The translations under genes were made by a program, and so were the position numbers. Of a DNA stretch of 64,000 nt, positions 40,176 through 49,048 are shown piece after piece. This stretch comes from Anderseniella sp. (lineage in GTDB: Bacteria; Pseudomonadota; Alphaproteobacteria; Rhizobiales; Aestuariivirgaceae). Location of the stretch: the NCBI GenBank assembly GCA_028289645.1, contig JANQOK010000020.1:128636-192635 (forward strand), written 5' to 3'. The notes beneath the pieces are model-generated. The model saw nothing but the letters and a program-made list of their open reading frames with translations, was not told where the DNA came from and made no database searches. Within the stretch, counting starts at the first letter, position 1, and each line of letters starts with the position of its first letter.

Positions 40176-41138
40176 CTATTGCAAGCGTGCGGACAGGTAG
40201 CTGCGCAGGTTCACCGGTTGCCGTCCAAGGCCGAGTTTCTTGCGGATGTTGTTGCGGTGAAAGTCTATGGTGCTGGTGCCGCGTGACATGATCCGCGCGA
40301 TGTCCTTGGTGGTTCTGCCCTGCACGATCATCTGGGCAATTTCCGACTCGGTTGGGGTCAGCGGTTCAAGTGCCGAGACCATCTGGTGGGCATGTGGTGA
40401 CGTGATCGTCTTCAGGTTGGTTTCCAGTATTGCCAGATATGCTCCGGCAGCCGGATCATCCGCGGTCTGGGATTTCAGCCGTGAGATCTGCGGCAGTATC
40501 AGATTGTCTATCTGGCGCATCAACTCGGCATCCTGTTCCGCCCGGGCAGTCTCCACCCGATCCAGCAACACCCGCAATGCGGTATTGGCTTCGCTGAGTT
40601 GTTTGGTGCGTCTTTCAACCCGCGTTTCCAGTTGTTCCAGTGTGATCTTGAGTTCCTGTTCCACGGTCTTGCGGCGCTCGATTTCCACCAGCAGGGCCAG
40701 GTCGGTTTCTACAACCCCTCTGAATTCGCTGATCAGATCCCGGCACTCCACCGCGTGATTGTTTTCGTGCCGGTCAAGAACACAGATGGTGCCGAAGACG
40801 TTTCCGTCCGGCCAGTACAGGGGATAACCGACATAAAACGTCATGCCGAATTCCAGATCGTCGTTGTTGCACCACCTGACCTGTTTCCGGGCATCTCTAA
40901 CCACCAGTTCATCCCCGGTTTCCAGAACCCCCTGACAATACAGATTGTCGTTCAATATGAACGACTGTCCGACCTTGTAGGGGTGGTCACCGGTCTGGTT
41001 TGCCACCAGCACCGAATGCTCCGGCGCGCTGGTCTTCATAATCAGACTGGCAGGCACCTTTGTCACACTGGACATGAGGTCGACCACCCGTTGCCATTTC
41101 CCCAGCATGGTTTTTGGAATTGCGGGATTGTTCTGCAT
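40176..41138 (-). CDS. GAF-domain LuxR-family transcriptional regulator
   Basis: Start ATG 41138 has GGAGG upstream (41147-41151); the product is 320 residues. An N-terminal GAF-like sensor (about 20-165: FILNDNLYCQGVLETGDELV, MTFYVGYPLYWPDGNVFGTI, CVLDRH) is followed by a coiled coil (about 168-225, Glu/Arg/Leu rich) and the C-terminal LuxR helix-turn-helix LTPTESEIAQMIVQGRTTKD, IARIMSRGTSTIDFHRNNIR, KKLGL. The GAF sequence IGTICVLDRH type is common in redox- or small-molecule sensors. There is no receiver domain and no adjacent kinase, so it is likely a one-component regulator. Confidence 0.87.
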   Translation of the reverse strand: MQNNPAIPKTMLGKWQRVVDLMSSVTKVPASLIMKTSAPEHSVLVANQTGDHPYKVGQSFILNDNLYCQGVLETGDELVVRDARKQVRWCNNDDLEFGMTFYVGYPLYWPDGNVFGTICVLDRHENNHAVECRDLISEFRGVVETDLALLVEIERRKTVEQELKITLEQLETRVERRTKQLSEANTALRVLLDRVETARAEQDAELMRQIDNLILPQISRLKSQTADDPAAGAYLAILETNLKTITSPHAHQMVSALEPLTPTESEIAQMIVQGRTTKDIARIMSRGTSTIDFHRNNIRKKLGLGRQPVNLRSYLSARLQ

Positions 41139-41272
41139 GACTGGCGGCCTCCGTAAGCAACTCACAGTACCTTAAAGCAATATCAGCCTGCATGAACCGA
41201 CAAAGTGTTCTGCATGCCATGCCTGCTACCAGGTCCATGCAGTCTGGTTACGAGCTCCGGGGCAGGTCCTGA

Positions 41273-41941
41273 TCAGCACTCGAAACGTCTGATCTGGAAC
41301 GGGACTTGTGCGCAAAACGCCGTTTCCGCTCCGCCGCTGGGATGACGAATCGTAAGTGTGTGCGCATGCAGCAGAAGCCGGGGGGCGGCAGCAGCATCGC
41401 CGTACAGCGGATCGCCGAGGATCGGATGACCGACCTCCTTCATGTGAACACGCAATTGATGCGATCTGCCGGTATGCGGGAAAAGCTCCAGCCGGGTGGA
41501 GGCAGCACCACGGGACAGAACACGCCATTTGGTCAGGGCCGGCTTGCCGGTGTCATGGCACACCTTCTGCAGCGGCCTGTTCGGCCAGTCGGCGATCAAG
41601 GGCAGGTCAATCTGTCCTTCGTCTGCCTGCATCCGGCCCGCCACAACAGCCTGGTAGGTCTTGGACAGGTGCCGGCGTTCAAACTGCAGGCCCAGATGGC
41701 GCTGGGCACAGGCGTTCATGGCCATGATGAACACCCCGGACGTGTCTCGGTCCAGCCTGTGCACGATCAGGGCACCGGGGTGAACCTTGTGGACGCGGGC
41801 TTCAAGGCAATCGGCGAGATCAGGCCCTTTCCCGGGAACTGACAAAAGCCCGGATGGCTTGTTTACGACAAGCAGGTCGTCATCCAGGTGGATGATATCC
41901 AGGCCCGTGTCGGCCGGCGGCTCGTAGGTGTCGGTGTTCAT
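41273..41941 (-). CDS. RluA-family pseudouridine synthase
   Basis: The product has 222 residues. The catalytic aspartate lies in IVHRLDRDTSGVFIMA, the family signature, preceded by LLVVNKPSGLLSVPGKG and followed by KTYQAVVAGRM and LFPHTGRSHQLRVHM. No S4 domain is present, so it resembles the short RluA/TruC-like branch acting on rRNA or tRNA. The start overlaps the stop of the MFS gene (ATGA), so the two are translationally coupled even though a functional link is not obvious. Confidence 0.92.
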   Translation of the reverse strand: MNTDTYEPPADTGLDIIHLDDDLLVVNKPSGLLSVPGKGPDLADCLEARVHKVHPGALIVHRLDRDTSGVFIMAMNACAQRHLGLQFERRHLSKTYQAVVAGRMQADEGQIDLPLIADWPNRPLQKVCHDTGKPALTKWRVLSRGAASTRLELFPHTGRSHQLRVHMKEVGHPILGDPLYGDAAAAPRLLLHAHTLTIRHPSGGAETAFCAQVPFQIRRFEC

Positions 41942-43182
41942 GACTTACGCAGTGCCAGCCACGCGCATGCAGAGGCGGCCAGCACAATTATGATGTTGAG
42001 CATGCCGATCGCCGGCGCGGTGATGCCGGTGTCGAACATGGCGCCGTAGATGGCAGGAGACATGGCGCTGGCAAAGATCATGACGGCTGTCGCGACAGCC
42101 TTGATCGAACCCAGGTGTTGCACACCGTAGACTTCAGCCCAGAACGGTGCGGTGACCGCACCGGTCATGCCGGCGGCAGCGCCGAACGAGACCAGTACGC
42201 CGAAGATCCATACGTCACTGCCTCCGCCCATGAGGCTTAGCCCGCCTGCCACCATAGGCAAGGTAAACAACGGCATCAGGGAGCGGGCGCCGGTCCTGTC
42301 GACCATGATCCCCGCAAGCATGGAAAACGCAATTGACGACGCCGCGTACGCCATCAGCAACAGATACCAGGTCTGCAGGTCCCAGCCTTTCGACTGGACG
42401 ATGTGCTGATGGTGAAACATCAGGCCAGTGTTAAGGAATGCCGGGGCGAGCACCACCGGCAGCACGCCGTAAAACCGAACGTCGCGTAGCATCTCCGCCC
42501 TGGTCCACTGGCGTTGTGCTCCGGAGACTTCCGGTGCAACCGTATCGGTGTCCAGTATCGACATCCGGTCCAGATAGCGGCCGTGACGGCGGCGGTGATC
42601 GGCAATCAGCGCCAGCAGCAGCGGCAACACAAAGCACGCAGCAATCAGGCCTAGCACATACCATGAGTTGCGCCAGCCTATGGCCAGGATCAGGGCTGAA
42701 ATGGTAATCGGCAGGGTGGCCTCAGCCAGCGTGAAACCCTGATTGACAATCGCCGACGCCTTGCCGCGCACTGTCTGGTAGTATCGGTTAACCGAGGTCA
42801 CCGCGATATGGGTCATCAGGCCCTGGCCGAAATGGCGCAGCAGGAACAGGGCCAGCAAAAGAGAAATCCAGCCGGTGCTGCTGCCAGCCACCAGGCAGGC
42901 CAGACACAGCCCGAGCGTTGTGACGGCAAACACAGCACGAAGGTCAAACCTGTCGATCAGCTTGCCCGACCACAGGATTACGGCGGCGCTGACGAGCGTC
43001 GCAATCATGTAGGCAGTGCCGAATTCACCGTGGCTGAGATCGAAGGCGCTGCGGATGTCGGCATTGAACAGCGATATGACAAGCGTCTGGCCAGGAGCTG
43101 ACGCCAATGACGCCAGCGTGCCGAACAGCAGTAACCGCCAGTCGCTCAGCAGTTCAGAGCGCTTGCCGCCAATGTCTGTCAT
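41938..43182 (-). CDS. Major facilitator superfamily transporter
   Basis: The product has 414 residues and 12 predicted membrane segments. The N-terminal half has LFGTLASLASAPGQTLVISL; the MFS motif-A-like loop is GKLIDRFDLRAVFA between segments 2 and 3, and its second-half copy is GIMVDRTGARSLMP. The central cytoplasmic loop is LIADHRRRHGRYLDRM. GQGLMTHIAVTSVNRYYQTV suggests the oxalate/formate or monocarboxylate-like branch, but this is weak. The substrate is unknown. Confidence 0.88.
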   Translation of the reverse strand: MTDIGGKRSELLSDWRLLLFGTLASLASAPGQTLVISLFNADIRSAFDLSHGEFGTAYMIATLVSAAVILWSGKLIDRFDLRAVFAVTTLGLCLACLVAGSSTGWISLLLALFLLRHFGQGLMTHIAVTSVNRYYQTVRGKASAIVNQGFTLAEATLPITISALILAIGWRNSWYVLGLIAACFVLPLLLALIADHRRRHGRYLDRMSILDTDTVAPEVSGAQRQWTRAEMLRDVRFYGVLPVVLAPAFLNTGLMFHHQHIVQSKGWDLQTWYLLLMAYAASSIAFSMLAGIMVDRTGARSLMPLFTLPMVAGGLSLMGGGSDVWIFGVLVSFGAAAGMTGAVTAPFWAEVYGVQHLGSIKAVATAVMIFASAMSPAIYGAMFDTGITAPAIGMLNIIIVLAASACAWLALRKS

Positions 43183-43313
43183 TGATGAAGAATCCGCGCG
43201 GTTTCAGTGGCGGTGAAACTGACCCAGGATAGCAGCGTTGACAAGGGCGTTTGTAGATGAGCCGGCGGCTTGTCGCCGGTCAGCCGCCATCTGCCAGTCG
43301 GGGCGGGTTCGAC

Positions 43314-43460
43314 TTACCGGGAGACCGGCGCTGCTGCCGGTGCCGGGGTGTCCGAAATGCCGGTAATGCCACGCGAGCTTGCGGAGTTTGGAGTCACGGC
43401 AAGCAGGACCATTGCCAGCATGCATATCAGGCAAACGCCAAATTTGGAAAAACTGTCCAT
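43314..43460 (-). CDS. Possible small exported protein (48 aa)
   Basis: This short ORF runs from ATG 43460 to TAA 43314-43316. It begins MDSFSKFGVCLICMLAMVLL, an almost ideal signal-peptide core, followed by AVTPNSASSRGITGISDTPA and a Pro/Ala-rich tail. Codon use is GC-rich like its neighbours. There is no strong ribosome-binding site (GCGGAA is 8-13 bases upstream). No family is recognised. It lies in the 454-base gap between the MFS and glutamine synthetase genes. Confidence 0.42.
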   Translation of the reverse strand: MDSFSKFGVCLICMLAMVLLAVTPNSASSRGITGISDTPAPAAAPVSR

Positions 43461-43557
43461 CGTTTGTTCCGCTTTGAGAATCACGAACCTGTCGTTGAGT
43501 CAGTAAGACGTGTGTCGGTTACTGAATGGTTAATGGTTGTCGGACCGGCAAGCAAAA

Positions 43558-43593
43558 GGGCTGGTTCCTGCTCGACGAAGCAAAAACCAGCCC
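43558..43593 (-). terminator. Intrinsic terminator of the glnB-glnA unit
   Basis: The arms GGGCTGGTT (43558-43566) and AACCAGCCC (43585-43593) form a perfect 9-base stem. On the minus strand the stem is followed by TTTT (43554-43557). It lies 44 bases past the glnA stop. A second inverted element, two copies of the self-complementary GTCCGGAC, lies between the stop and this hairpin (about 43602-43622). Confidence 0.75.
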
Positions 43594-43636
43594 CAACTGT
43601 CAGTCCGGACAAAGCGTCCGGACAAACCGGATCGGT

Positions 43637-45058
43637 CTAGACCGAGTAGTACAGATCGAACTCGACCGGATGCGGTGTCATTTCGTAACGCATGTTCTCT
43701 TCCATCTTGAGCTCGAGATAGGCATCGATCTGGTCGTCGGAGAACACGCCGCCGGCTTTCAGGAATTCCCGGTCGCCGTCGAGAGATTCAAGCGCCTCAC
43801 GCAACGAGCCGCAAACTGTCGGAATGTCCTGCAGTTCTTCCGGTGGCAAATCATATAGATCCTTGTCCATTGGGTCGCCGGGGTGGATCTTGTTCATGAT
43901 GCCGTCCATGCCGGCCATCACCATGGCCGAGAATGCCAGGTACGGGTTGGCGGTCGGGTCCGGGAAGCGCACCTCAACACGCTTGCCGTTCGGCGAAGCG
44001 GTCCACGGAATGCGACACGATGCCGAGCGGTTGCGCGATGAATATGCCAGCAGGACAGGAGCTTCGTACCCGGGCACCAGACGCTTGTAGGAGTTGGTGG
44101 ACGGATTGGTGAACGCATTCAGCGCCTTGGCATGCTTGATGATGCCGCCGATGTAGTACAGGCAGGTTTCCGACAGGTCGGCATACTGGTTGCCGGCAAA
44201 CAGCGGCTTGCCGTCCTTCCAGATCGACTGGTGCACGTGCATGCCGGAACCGTTGTCGCCGAACACCGGCTTGGGCATGAAGGTTGCCGTCTTGCCGTAC
44301 TGATGCGCGACATTGTGGATGGCGTACTTGTAGATCTGCAGGTGATCGGCGCATTTCGTCAGGGTTTCGAATTTGATGCCGAGTTCGTGCTGGGCCGCTG
44401 CCACCTCGTGGTGGTGCTTTTCGACCGTCACGCCCATCGATGCCATGGCCGCCAGCATTTCGCCGCGGATGTCCTGGCCGGAATCGACCGGGTTTACCGG
44501 AAAGTAGCCGCCCTTAGTGCGCGGGCGGTGGCCCATATTGCCCATCTCGTATTCGGCGTCCATGTTGGACGGCAATTCGGTGGAGTCCAGCTTGAAGCCG
44601 GTGTTGTACGGATCGGCCGCGAAGCGGACGTCATCGAACATGAAGAATTCCGCTTCCGGTCCGACGGTGATTGAATCGCCAATGCCGGTCGACTTCACAT
44701 ATGCTTCCGCCTTCTTGGCCGTGGTGCGCGGGTCGCGCTCGTAGGCCTCACCGGTGCCCGGTTCCAGAATGTCGCAGAACACGGCAGCGGTCTTCTGGGC
44801 ATAGAACGGATCCACATGCAAGGTATCGGGATCGAGCATCAAGACCATGTCGGACTCGTTGATCGCCTTCCAGCCGGCAATTGAAGACCCGTCGAACATC
44901 AGGCCGTCGGCGAACACGTCCTCGTCGATCGTCGAGACGTCCTGAGTGACGTGCTGCATTTTTCCGCGCGGATCGGTAAAGCGCAGATCGACATATTTGA
45001 TGTCGTTGTCCTTCAGGTATTTCATCGCTCCTGCAACAGGAGAAGGTTTCTTGGCCAT
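43637..45058 (-). CDS. glnA: Glutamine synthetase type I
   Basis: The product has 473 residues, typical for GSI. Motifs in order: beta-grasp with [32 protein letters not shown], the metal-binding [22 protein letters not shown], the ATP-binding [34 protein letters not shown] and the R-rich [10 protein letters not shown]. The adenylylation tyrosine is in DLYDLPPEE. It makes glutamine from glutamate and ammonia. It lies 90 bases downstream of glnB on the same strand, so it is expected to be transcribed from the sigma-54-type promoter upstream of glnB, perhaps plus an internal one. Confidence 0.97.
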   Translation of the reverse strand: MAKKPSPVAGAMKYLKDNDIKYVDLRFTDPRGKMQHVTQDVSTIDEDVFADGLMFDGSSIAGWKAINESDMVLMLDPDTLHVDPFYAQKTAAVFCDILEPGTGEAYERDPRTTAKKAEAYVKSTGIGDSITVGPEAEFFMFDDVRFAADPYNTGFKLDSTELPSNMDAEYEMGNMGHRPRTKGGYFPVNPVDSGQDIRGEMLAAMASMGVTVEKHHHEVAAAQHELGIKFETLTKCADHLQIYKYAIHNVAHQYGKTATFMPKPVFGDNGSGMHVHQSIWKDGKPLFAGNQYADLSETCLYYIGGIIKHAKALNAFTNPSTNSYKRLVPGYEAPVLLAYSSRNRSASCRIPWTASPNGKRVEVRFPDPTANPYLAFSAMVMAGMDGIMNKIHPGDPMDKDLYDLPPEELQDIPTVCGSLREALESLDGDREFLKAGGVFSDDQIDAYLELKMEENMRYEMTPHPVEFDLYYSV

Positions 45059-45148
45059 CTGTTTGCCCTCGTCATCTTTCGTTTAAGGTGGGTTAGGGGT
45101 GAATTTTCAGTAGAATTGAACGGTGTCTGGCGGTCGCGGTGGGGCCTG

Positions 45149-45514
<366 letters not shown>

Positions 45515-45554
45515 TTACAGGTGTAGTGCCGAACAAAATTCATAGCCCGCGAAT

Positions 45555-45570
45555 TGCACAAGCCGTGCCA
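45555..45570 (-). promoter_or_regulatory. Sigma-54-type promoter for glnB-glnA
   Basis: On the minus strand, TGGCACGGCTTGTGCA matches the sigma-54 consensus TGGCACG-N4-TTGCA except for one base (GTGCA). The GG and GC dinucleotides are at the required spacing. It lies about 70 bases upstream of the glnB start. NtrC half-sites are not obvious by eye, although the palindrome TAGGCGCCTA (45610-45619) and repeated TAGGC lie further upstream. The rest of the 45488-45852 gap shows no gene. Confidence 0.75.
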
Positions 45571-45852
45571 ATTGCCGAGCCATGAAAATATGGTTTTAAA
45601 ACAGCAAGGTAGGCGCCTATGCTGAATCTCGCTGGCGCTCATTGCAATCCAAATAATAGGCAATTGCATAAAAAATAGGCAGTTAAGAGAGGCAGGTGCC
45701 GTGCCCGTTGTCTTCATCTTTGGCGCAATCAGGCCAATGTGAGCGGACTTGCGATCAGTCCGATCCGGCGATCCCGGTTGACCTCGTTGCGATCAGGTAT
45801 CACATAGCGGACGTTCGCGTGGACCCACCAACCCATCGGGAAGATACCAGTC

Positions 45853-46647
45853 ATGCTCCGGTCACAGCTCGCCAGCCTCGTCAACCACCGCCGCTTTGAA
45901 CAGGTCATTGTCGGCTTGATTGTGCTCAACGCCATAACGCTGGGTCTGGAGACCAGCCCATGGTGGATGAGCCGCTTCGGCGATGTTCTCATGTTCCTGG
46001 ACAAGGCCATCTTGGCCATATTCGTTGCAGAAGTCACGGCTCGGCTGATTGTCGATTTCAAAGGCTTCTGGCGTGATCCCTGGCGCATATTCGATTTTAC
46101 CATCGTTGCTGTGGCGCTTATGCCGGCAACCGGTGCGTTCTCGGTGCTGCGGGCATTCCGGATACTGCGTGTGCTGCGGCTCATCTCCACTATCAAGGCG
46201 ATCCGGCGGGTGGTGACCGGACTGCTGGCAGCCATCCCGGGCATGAGCTCCATCGTGCTGCTGCTCGGGCTGATCTTCTACATCTTCTCGGTGATCTCCA
46301 CCAAGCTGTTCGCCGGTTCGTTTCCGCAGTGGTTCGGATCGCTGGGCGAAAGCGCCTATTCCCTGTTCCAGATCATGACCCTGGAAAGCTGGTCCATGGG
46401 TATAGTGCGCCCGGTCATGGAGCAATACCCGCTGGCATGGGCGCTGTTTGTGCCCTTCATACTGGTCACATCGTTCACGGTGCTGAACCTGTTCATCGGC
46501 GTTATCGTTGATGCCATGCAGAAAGAGCACGAGGCCGAGGCGCAGGCGGACCGTGCCGACCTGCACAAGGAAGTCTCAATCATTCTCACCGAGCTGCGCG
46601 GCCTGCGCGAAGAGATTGCCGAACTGAAGGCGACAAAAACCGGCTAG
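45853..46647 (+). CDS. Bacterial voltage-gated sodium channel, NavAb/NaChBac type
   Basis: The product has 264 residues, matching single-domain prokaryotic Nav channels. S1-S3 are hydrophobic segments at about 15-35, 45-70 and 78-95. S4 carries arginines at every third position (Arg100, 103, 106, 109) in RAFRILRVLRLISTIKAI. S5 is about 130-150. The pore contains the selectivity filter TLESWSM at residues 176-182, identical to that of NavAb and diagnostic of sodium selectivity. S6 is FILVTSFTVLNLFIGVIVDA. The C-terminus from about 222 is a charged helix ending in a short coiled coil (ELRGLREEIAELKA), expected to hold the tetramer together. The role in motility, pH or osmotic response is not known here. 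Confidence 0.95.
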   Translation: MLRSQLASLVNHRRFEQVIVGLIVLNAITLGLETSPWWMSRFGDVLMFLDKAILAIFVAEVTARLIVDFKGFWRDPWRIFDFTIVAVALMPATGAFSVLRAFRILRVLRLISTIKAIRRVVTGLLAAIPGMSSIVLLLGLIFYIFSVISTKLFAGSFPQWFGSLGESAYSLFQIMTLESWSMGIVRPVMEQYPLAWALFVPFILVTSFTVLNLFIGVIVDAMQKEHEAEAQADRADLHKEVSIILTELRGLREEIAELKATKTG

Positions 46648-46653
46648 CTGGTT

Positions 46654-48147
46654 ATGCTTTTGCCGATGACCGCGCTGCTGACACCGGATGAAATGTACCA
46701 AGCCGACCGCCTGACCATTGAGGCGGGGGTGCCTGGCATCGATCTGATGGAGGCGGCAGGGCTTGCCTGCGCCGAGTTCATCCGGACACTTAGTGAGCCG
46801 TGCCCGGTTTGTGTGGTATGCGGACCGGGCAACAATGGTGGCGACGGATTTGTGATTGCCCGCCTGCTGGTCGAAGCAGGATGGCCTGTGAAACTGCTGC
46901 TCGCCGGCGACGCCGAATTGCTGAAAGGAGATGCCGCCCTTGCAGCAAAGGCCTGGCGCGGAGAGGTGCTGCCGGCACATGCAGACAAACTCGATGGCGC
47001 AGCCCTCATCGTCGATGCCCTGTTTGGGGCAGGGCTGGCGCGTGACATTGAAGGCCATCTGGCTGACATGATTGCGGCGATGAACTCATCGGACGCTGTA
47101 CGGGTTGCGATCGACATGCCCAGCGGTGTCGATGGAGCATCCGGCACCATCAGGGGATCAGCCATCGAGGCTGATCACACCATTACGTTTTTTCGGGCAA
47201 AACCCGGACATTACCTAGAACCCGGCCGCAGCCGGCGTGGCGCACTGCACATCGTCGATATCGGCATATCCGACACGGTGCTGGATGACATTGAGCCAGG
47301 TTGCCGCCTCAATTCGCCGGAAGGATTTGCCAGGTCTGTTCCCATACCCGGAGCGGCTGCACATAAGTATTCGCGTGGCTCGGCGCTGATGGTTTCCGGC
47401 GACGCATGCAACACAGGCGCTGCCCGGCTGGCCGCCATGTCGGCGCTCAGGGCAGGGGCCGGACTTGTGACCATGGCAGCACACGAAACCGCGCTTCCGA
47501 TCCTGGCATGCCATCTGACGGCGATCATGCTGCGTCAGGCCGACGACGCACGCCAGCTCGCAGCGCTGCTGGGGGACGCTCGCATGACCGCCTGCGGCAT
47601 CGGCCCGGCCTGTGGCGTGGGACACGGCACCGTTGAAAAGGTGTTGAGCATACTCGCTGCAGGATGTTCCGTCGTGCTCGACGCTGATGCGCTCACCAGT
47701 TTTGAAGGCAATGCCGGCCTGCTGTTTGACACCATCAGGTCGCAGCCGGACCGGCAGGTGGTCCTGACCCCTCATGAAGGTGAGTTTGCCAGGCTTTTCA
47801 AGGGGCTGAGCGATCCCGGTGAATCAAAGTGCGAGCGCGCCCTCAGGGCGGCCGAGGCAAGTGGTGCGGTGATCGTTCTGAAAGGCGCCGATACGGTCAT
47901 CGCCGACAGCGATGGTCGCAGCGCCATCAATGCCAATGCACCGCCTTGGCTTGCCACAGCCGGGTCCGGAGATGTCCTGGCCGGCCTGTGCCTTGGCCTG
48001 CTCGCCCAGGGCATGCCAGCCTTTGAAGCAGCCGGCGCTGCCGTATGGCTGCATGGTGAAGCAGCCCGCCGCTTCGGCCCCGGGCTGATAGCCGAAGATC
48101 TGCCCGGCGCCATTCCACATGCCTTGGCCAATCTGAACGATTTGTAA
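46654..48147 (+). CDS. nnr: Bifunctional NAD(P)H-hydrate epimerase / ADP-dependent NAD(P)H-hydrate dehydratase
   Basis: The product has 497 residues. Start is ATG 46654, or ATG 46669 in the same frame. The N-terminal YjeF_N epimerase domain has VCGPGNNGGDGFVIARLL and VDALFGAGLARDIEG, plus AIDMPSGVDGASG. The C-terminal ribokinase-like dehydratase domain has HKYSRGSALMVSG, GAARLAAMSALRAGAGLVTM, VLTPHEGEFARLF, VVLKGADTVIADSDG and the catalytic NAPPWLATAGSGDVLAG with GSGD. It repairs hydrated NAD(P)H. The unit follows the sodium channel gene by 6 bases, so the two are probably co-transcribed. Confidence 0.95.
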   Translation: MLLPMTALLTPDEMYQADRLTIEAGVPGIDLMEAAGLACAEFIRTLSEPCPVCVVCGPGNNGGDGFVIARLLVEAGWPVKLLLAGDAELLKGDAALAAKAWRGEVLPAHADKLDGAALIVDALFGAGLARDIEGHLADMIAAMNSSDAVRVAIDMPSGVDGASGTIRGSAIEADHTITFFRAKPGHYLEPGRSRRGALHIVDIGISDTVLDDIEPGCRLNSPEGFARSVPIPGAAAHKYSRGSALMVSGDACNTGAARLAAMSALRAGAGLVTMAAHETALPILACHLTAIMLRQADDARQLAALLGDARMTACGIGPACGVGHGTVEKVLSILAAGCSVVLDADALTSFEGNAGLLFDTIRSQPDRQVVLTPHEGEFARLFKGLSDPGESKCERALRAAEASGAVIVLKGADTVIADSDGRSAINANAPPWLATAGSGDVLAGLCLGLLAQGMPAFEAAGAAVWLHGEAARRFGPGLIAEDLPGAIPHALANLNDL

Positions 48148-48207
48148 TAAATGTCTCGCGAGTTTGTGAGCGCGCCGGCCAAGTTTGCTGTGATAGGGTG
48201 CATGTCG

Positions 48208-48726
48208 ATGAAAACACGCGCCTTTATCATATCCATGTTGATGCTTGTGCTGGCACCGGTCGCGTTGGCGGCGGACGGGTTGCGGGCCCTGCAGAGCCTG
48301 AAGGATGCGCGCACGCTGGATGTGTCCGCCAAGCAGTTTGAAGCTGATAGCGTAACCGGCAGGCCGGTGGTTGTTGCGTTTTTCGCGTCCTGGTGTCCAC
48401 CGTGCACCGACGAGTTCGATGAAATGGCAAAGGTGCAGGCGGCAGTTGGTGACAAGAATGTCACCTTTATCGGCGTCAACCTGTTCGAGGCCTGGGGCGG
48501 CAAGAAGGATCCGGCCCGCATGGCCCGGTTCATTGCGCGCACCAGGCCGGGGTTTGCATTGATTGAAGGCAGTCCTGAAATTTCAGCAGCATTTGGTAGC
48601 ATTGACCGCATTCCGACCATGGTCGTGTTCGGGGCGGATGGTGAGGAAAACTGGCGGTTTGTGCATGAACGCGGAGCGACCAAGACTCACGCAACCGCTG
48701 AAGAGATTATCAGTGCGTTGCAGTGA
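48208..48726 (+). CDS. TlpA-like thioredoxin-domain exported protein
   Basis: ATG 48208 has AGGG at a better spacing than ATG 48202. The 172-residue product starts with a signal peptide or anchor (TRAFIISMLMLVLAPVALAA). The thioredoxin fold follows: GRPVVVAFFASWCPPCTDEF, with the active-site CPPC, then FIGVNLFEAWGGKKD, with the family's small insert, and the cis-proline segment DRIPTMVVFGADGE. TlpA/ResA-type proteins reduce periplasmic disulfides, often in cytochrome c or copper-centre assembly. The N-terminus suggests a periplasmic location; the partner is unknown. Confidence 0.87.
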   Translation: MKTRAFIISMLMLVLAPVALAADGLRALQSLKDARTLDVSAKQFEADSVTGRPVVVAFFASWCPPCTDEFDEMAKVQAAVGDKNVTFIGVNLFEAWGGKKDPARMARFIARTRPGFALIEGSPEISAAFGSIDRIPTMVVFGADGEENWRFVHERGATKTHATAEEIISALQ

Positions 48727-48859
48727 CCGGTTCGCGTGCTGGATGAGAATTAAGGTCCCGACTCTAAACCTCTGGCATCCCGGCACATGCTTTGCTATAC
48801 ACCGGCGCGATTGCTGACGTACGGCGCGCTTGGTAAAGGCGCGCCGCTGGTCTTTTCAA

Positions 48860-48944
48860 GCGGGCGTGGCGGAATTGGTAGACGCACTAGATTTAGGTTC
48901 TAGCGGTGAAAACTGTGGGGGTTCAAGTCCCTCCGCCCGCACCA
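48860..48944 (+). tRNA. tRNA-Leu (anticodon TAG)
   Basis: The acceptor stem GCGGGCG (48860-48866) pairs with CGCCCGC (48934-48940), followed by discriminator A and encoded CCA (48942-48944). The D arm contains GGAATTGGTAGACGC, the anticodon stem CTAGA/TCTAG encloses the loop TTTAGGT with anticodon TAG at 48894-48896, a long variable arm typical of leucine follows, and the T arm is GGGGGTTCAAGTCCCTC. Confidence 0.97.
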
Positions 48945-49048
48945 CAGACCAGACGGACAGGGACTGTGGAATTTAACTGAAGGTTCGTATTGCCCGGCTG
49001 CAACCGGCAACGGCCTTTAATGCAAGGCTCATAAGGATATCAGACATT

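Noticed and set aside
41273..43182. Functional link between the pseudouridine synthase and MFS transporter
   Set aside because: Only translational coupling is visible; there is no known shared pathway, so no function is inferred.
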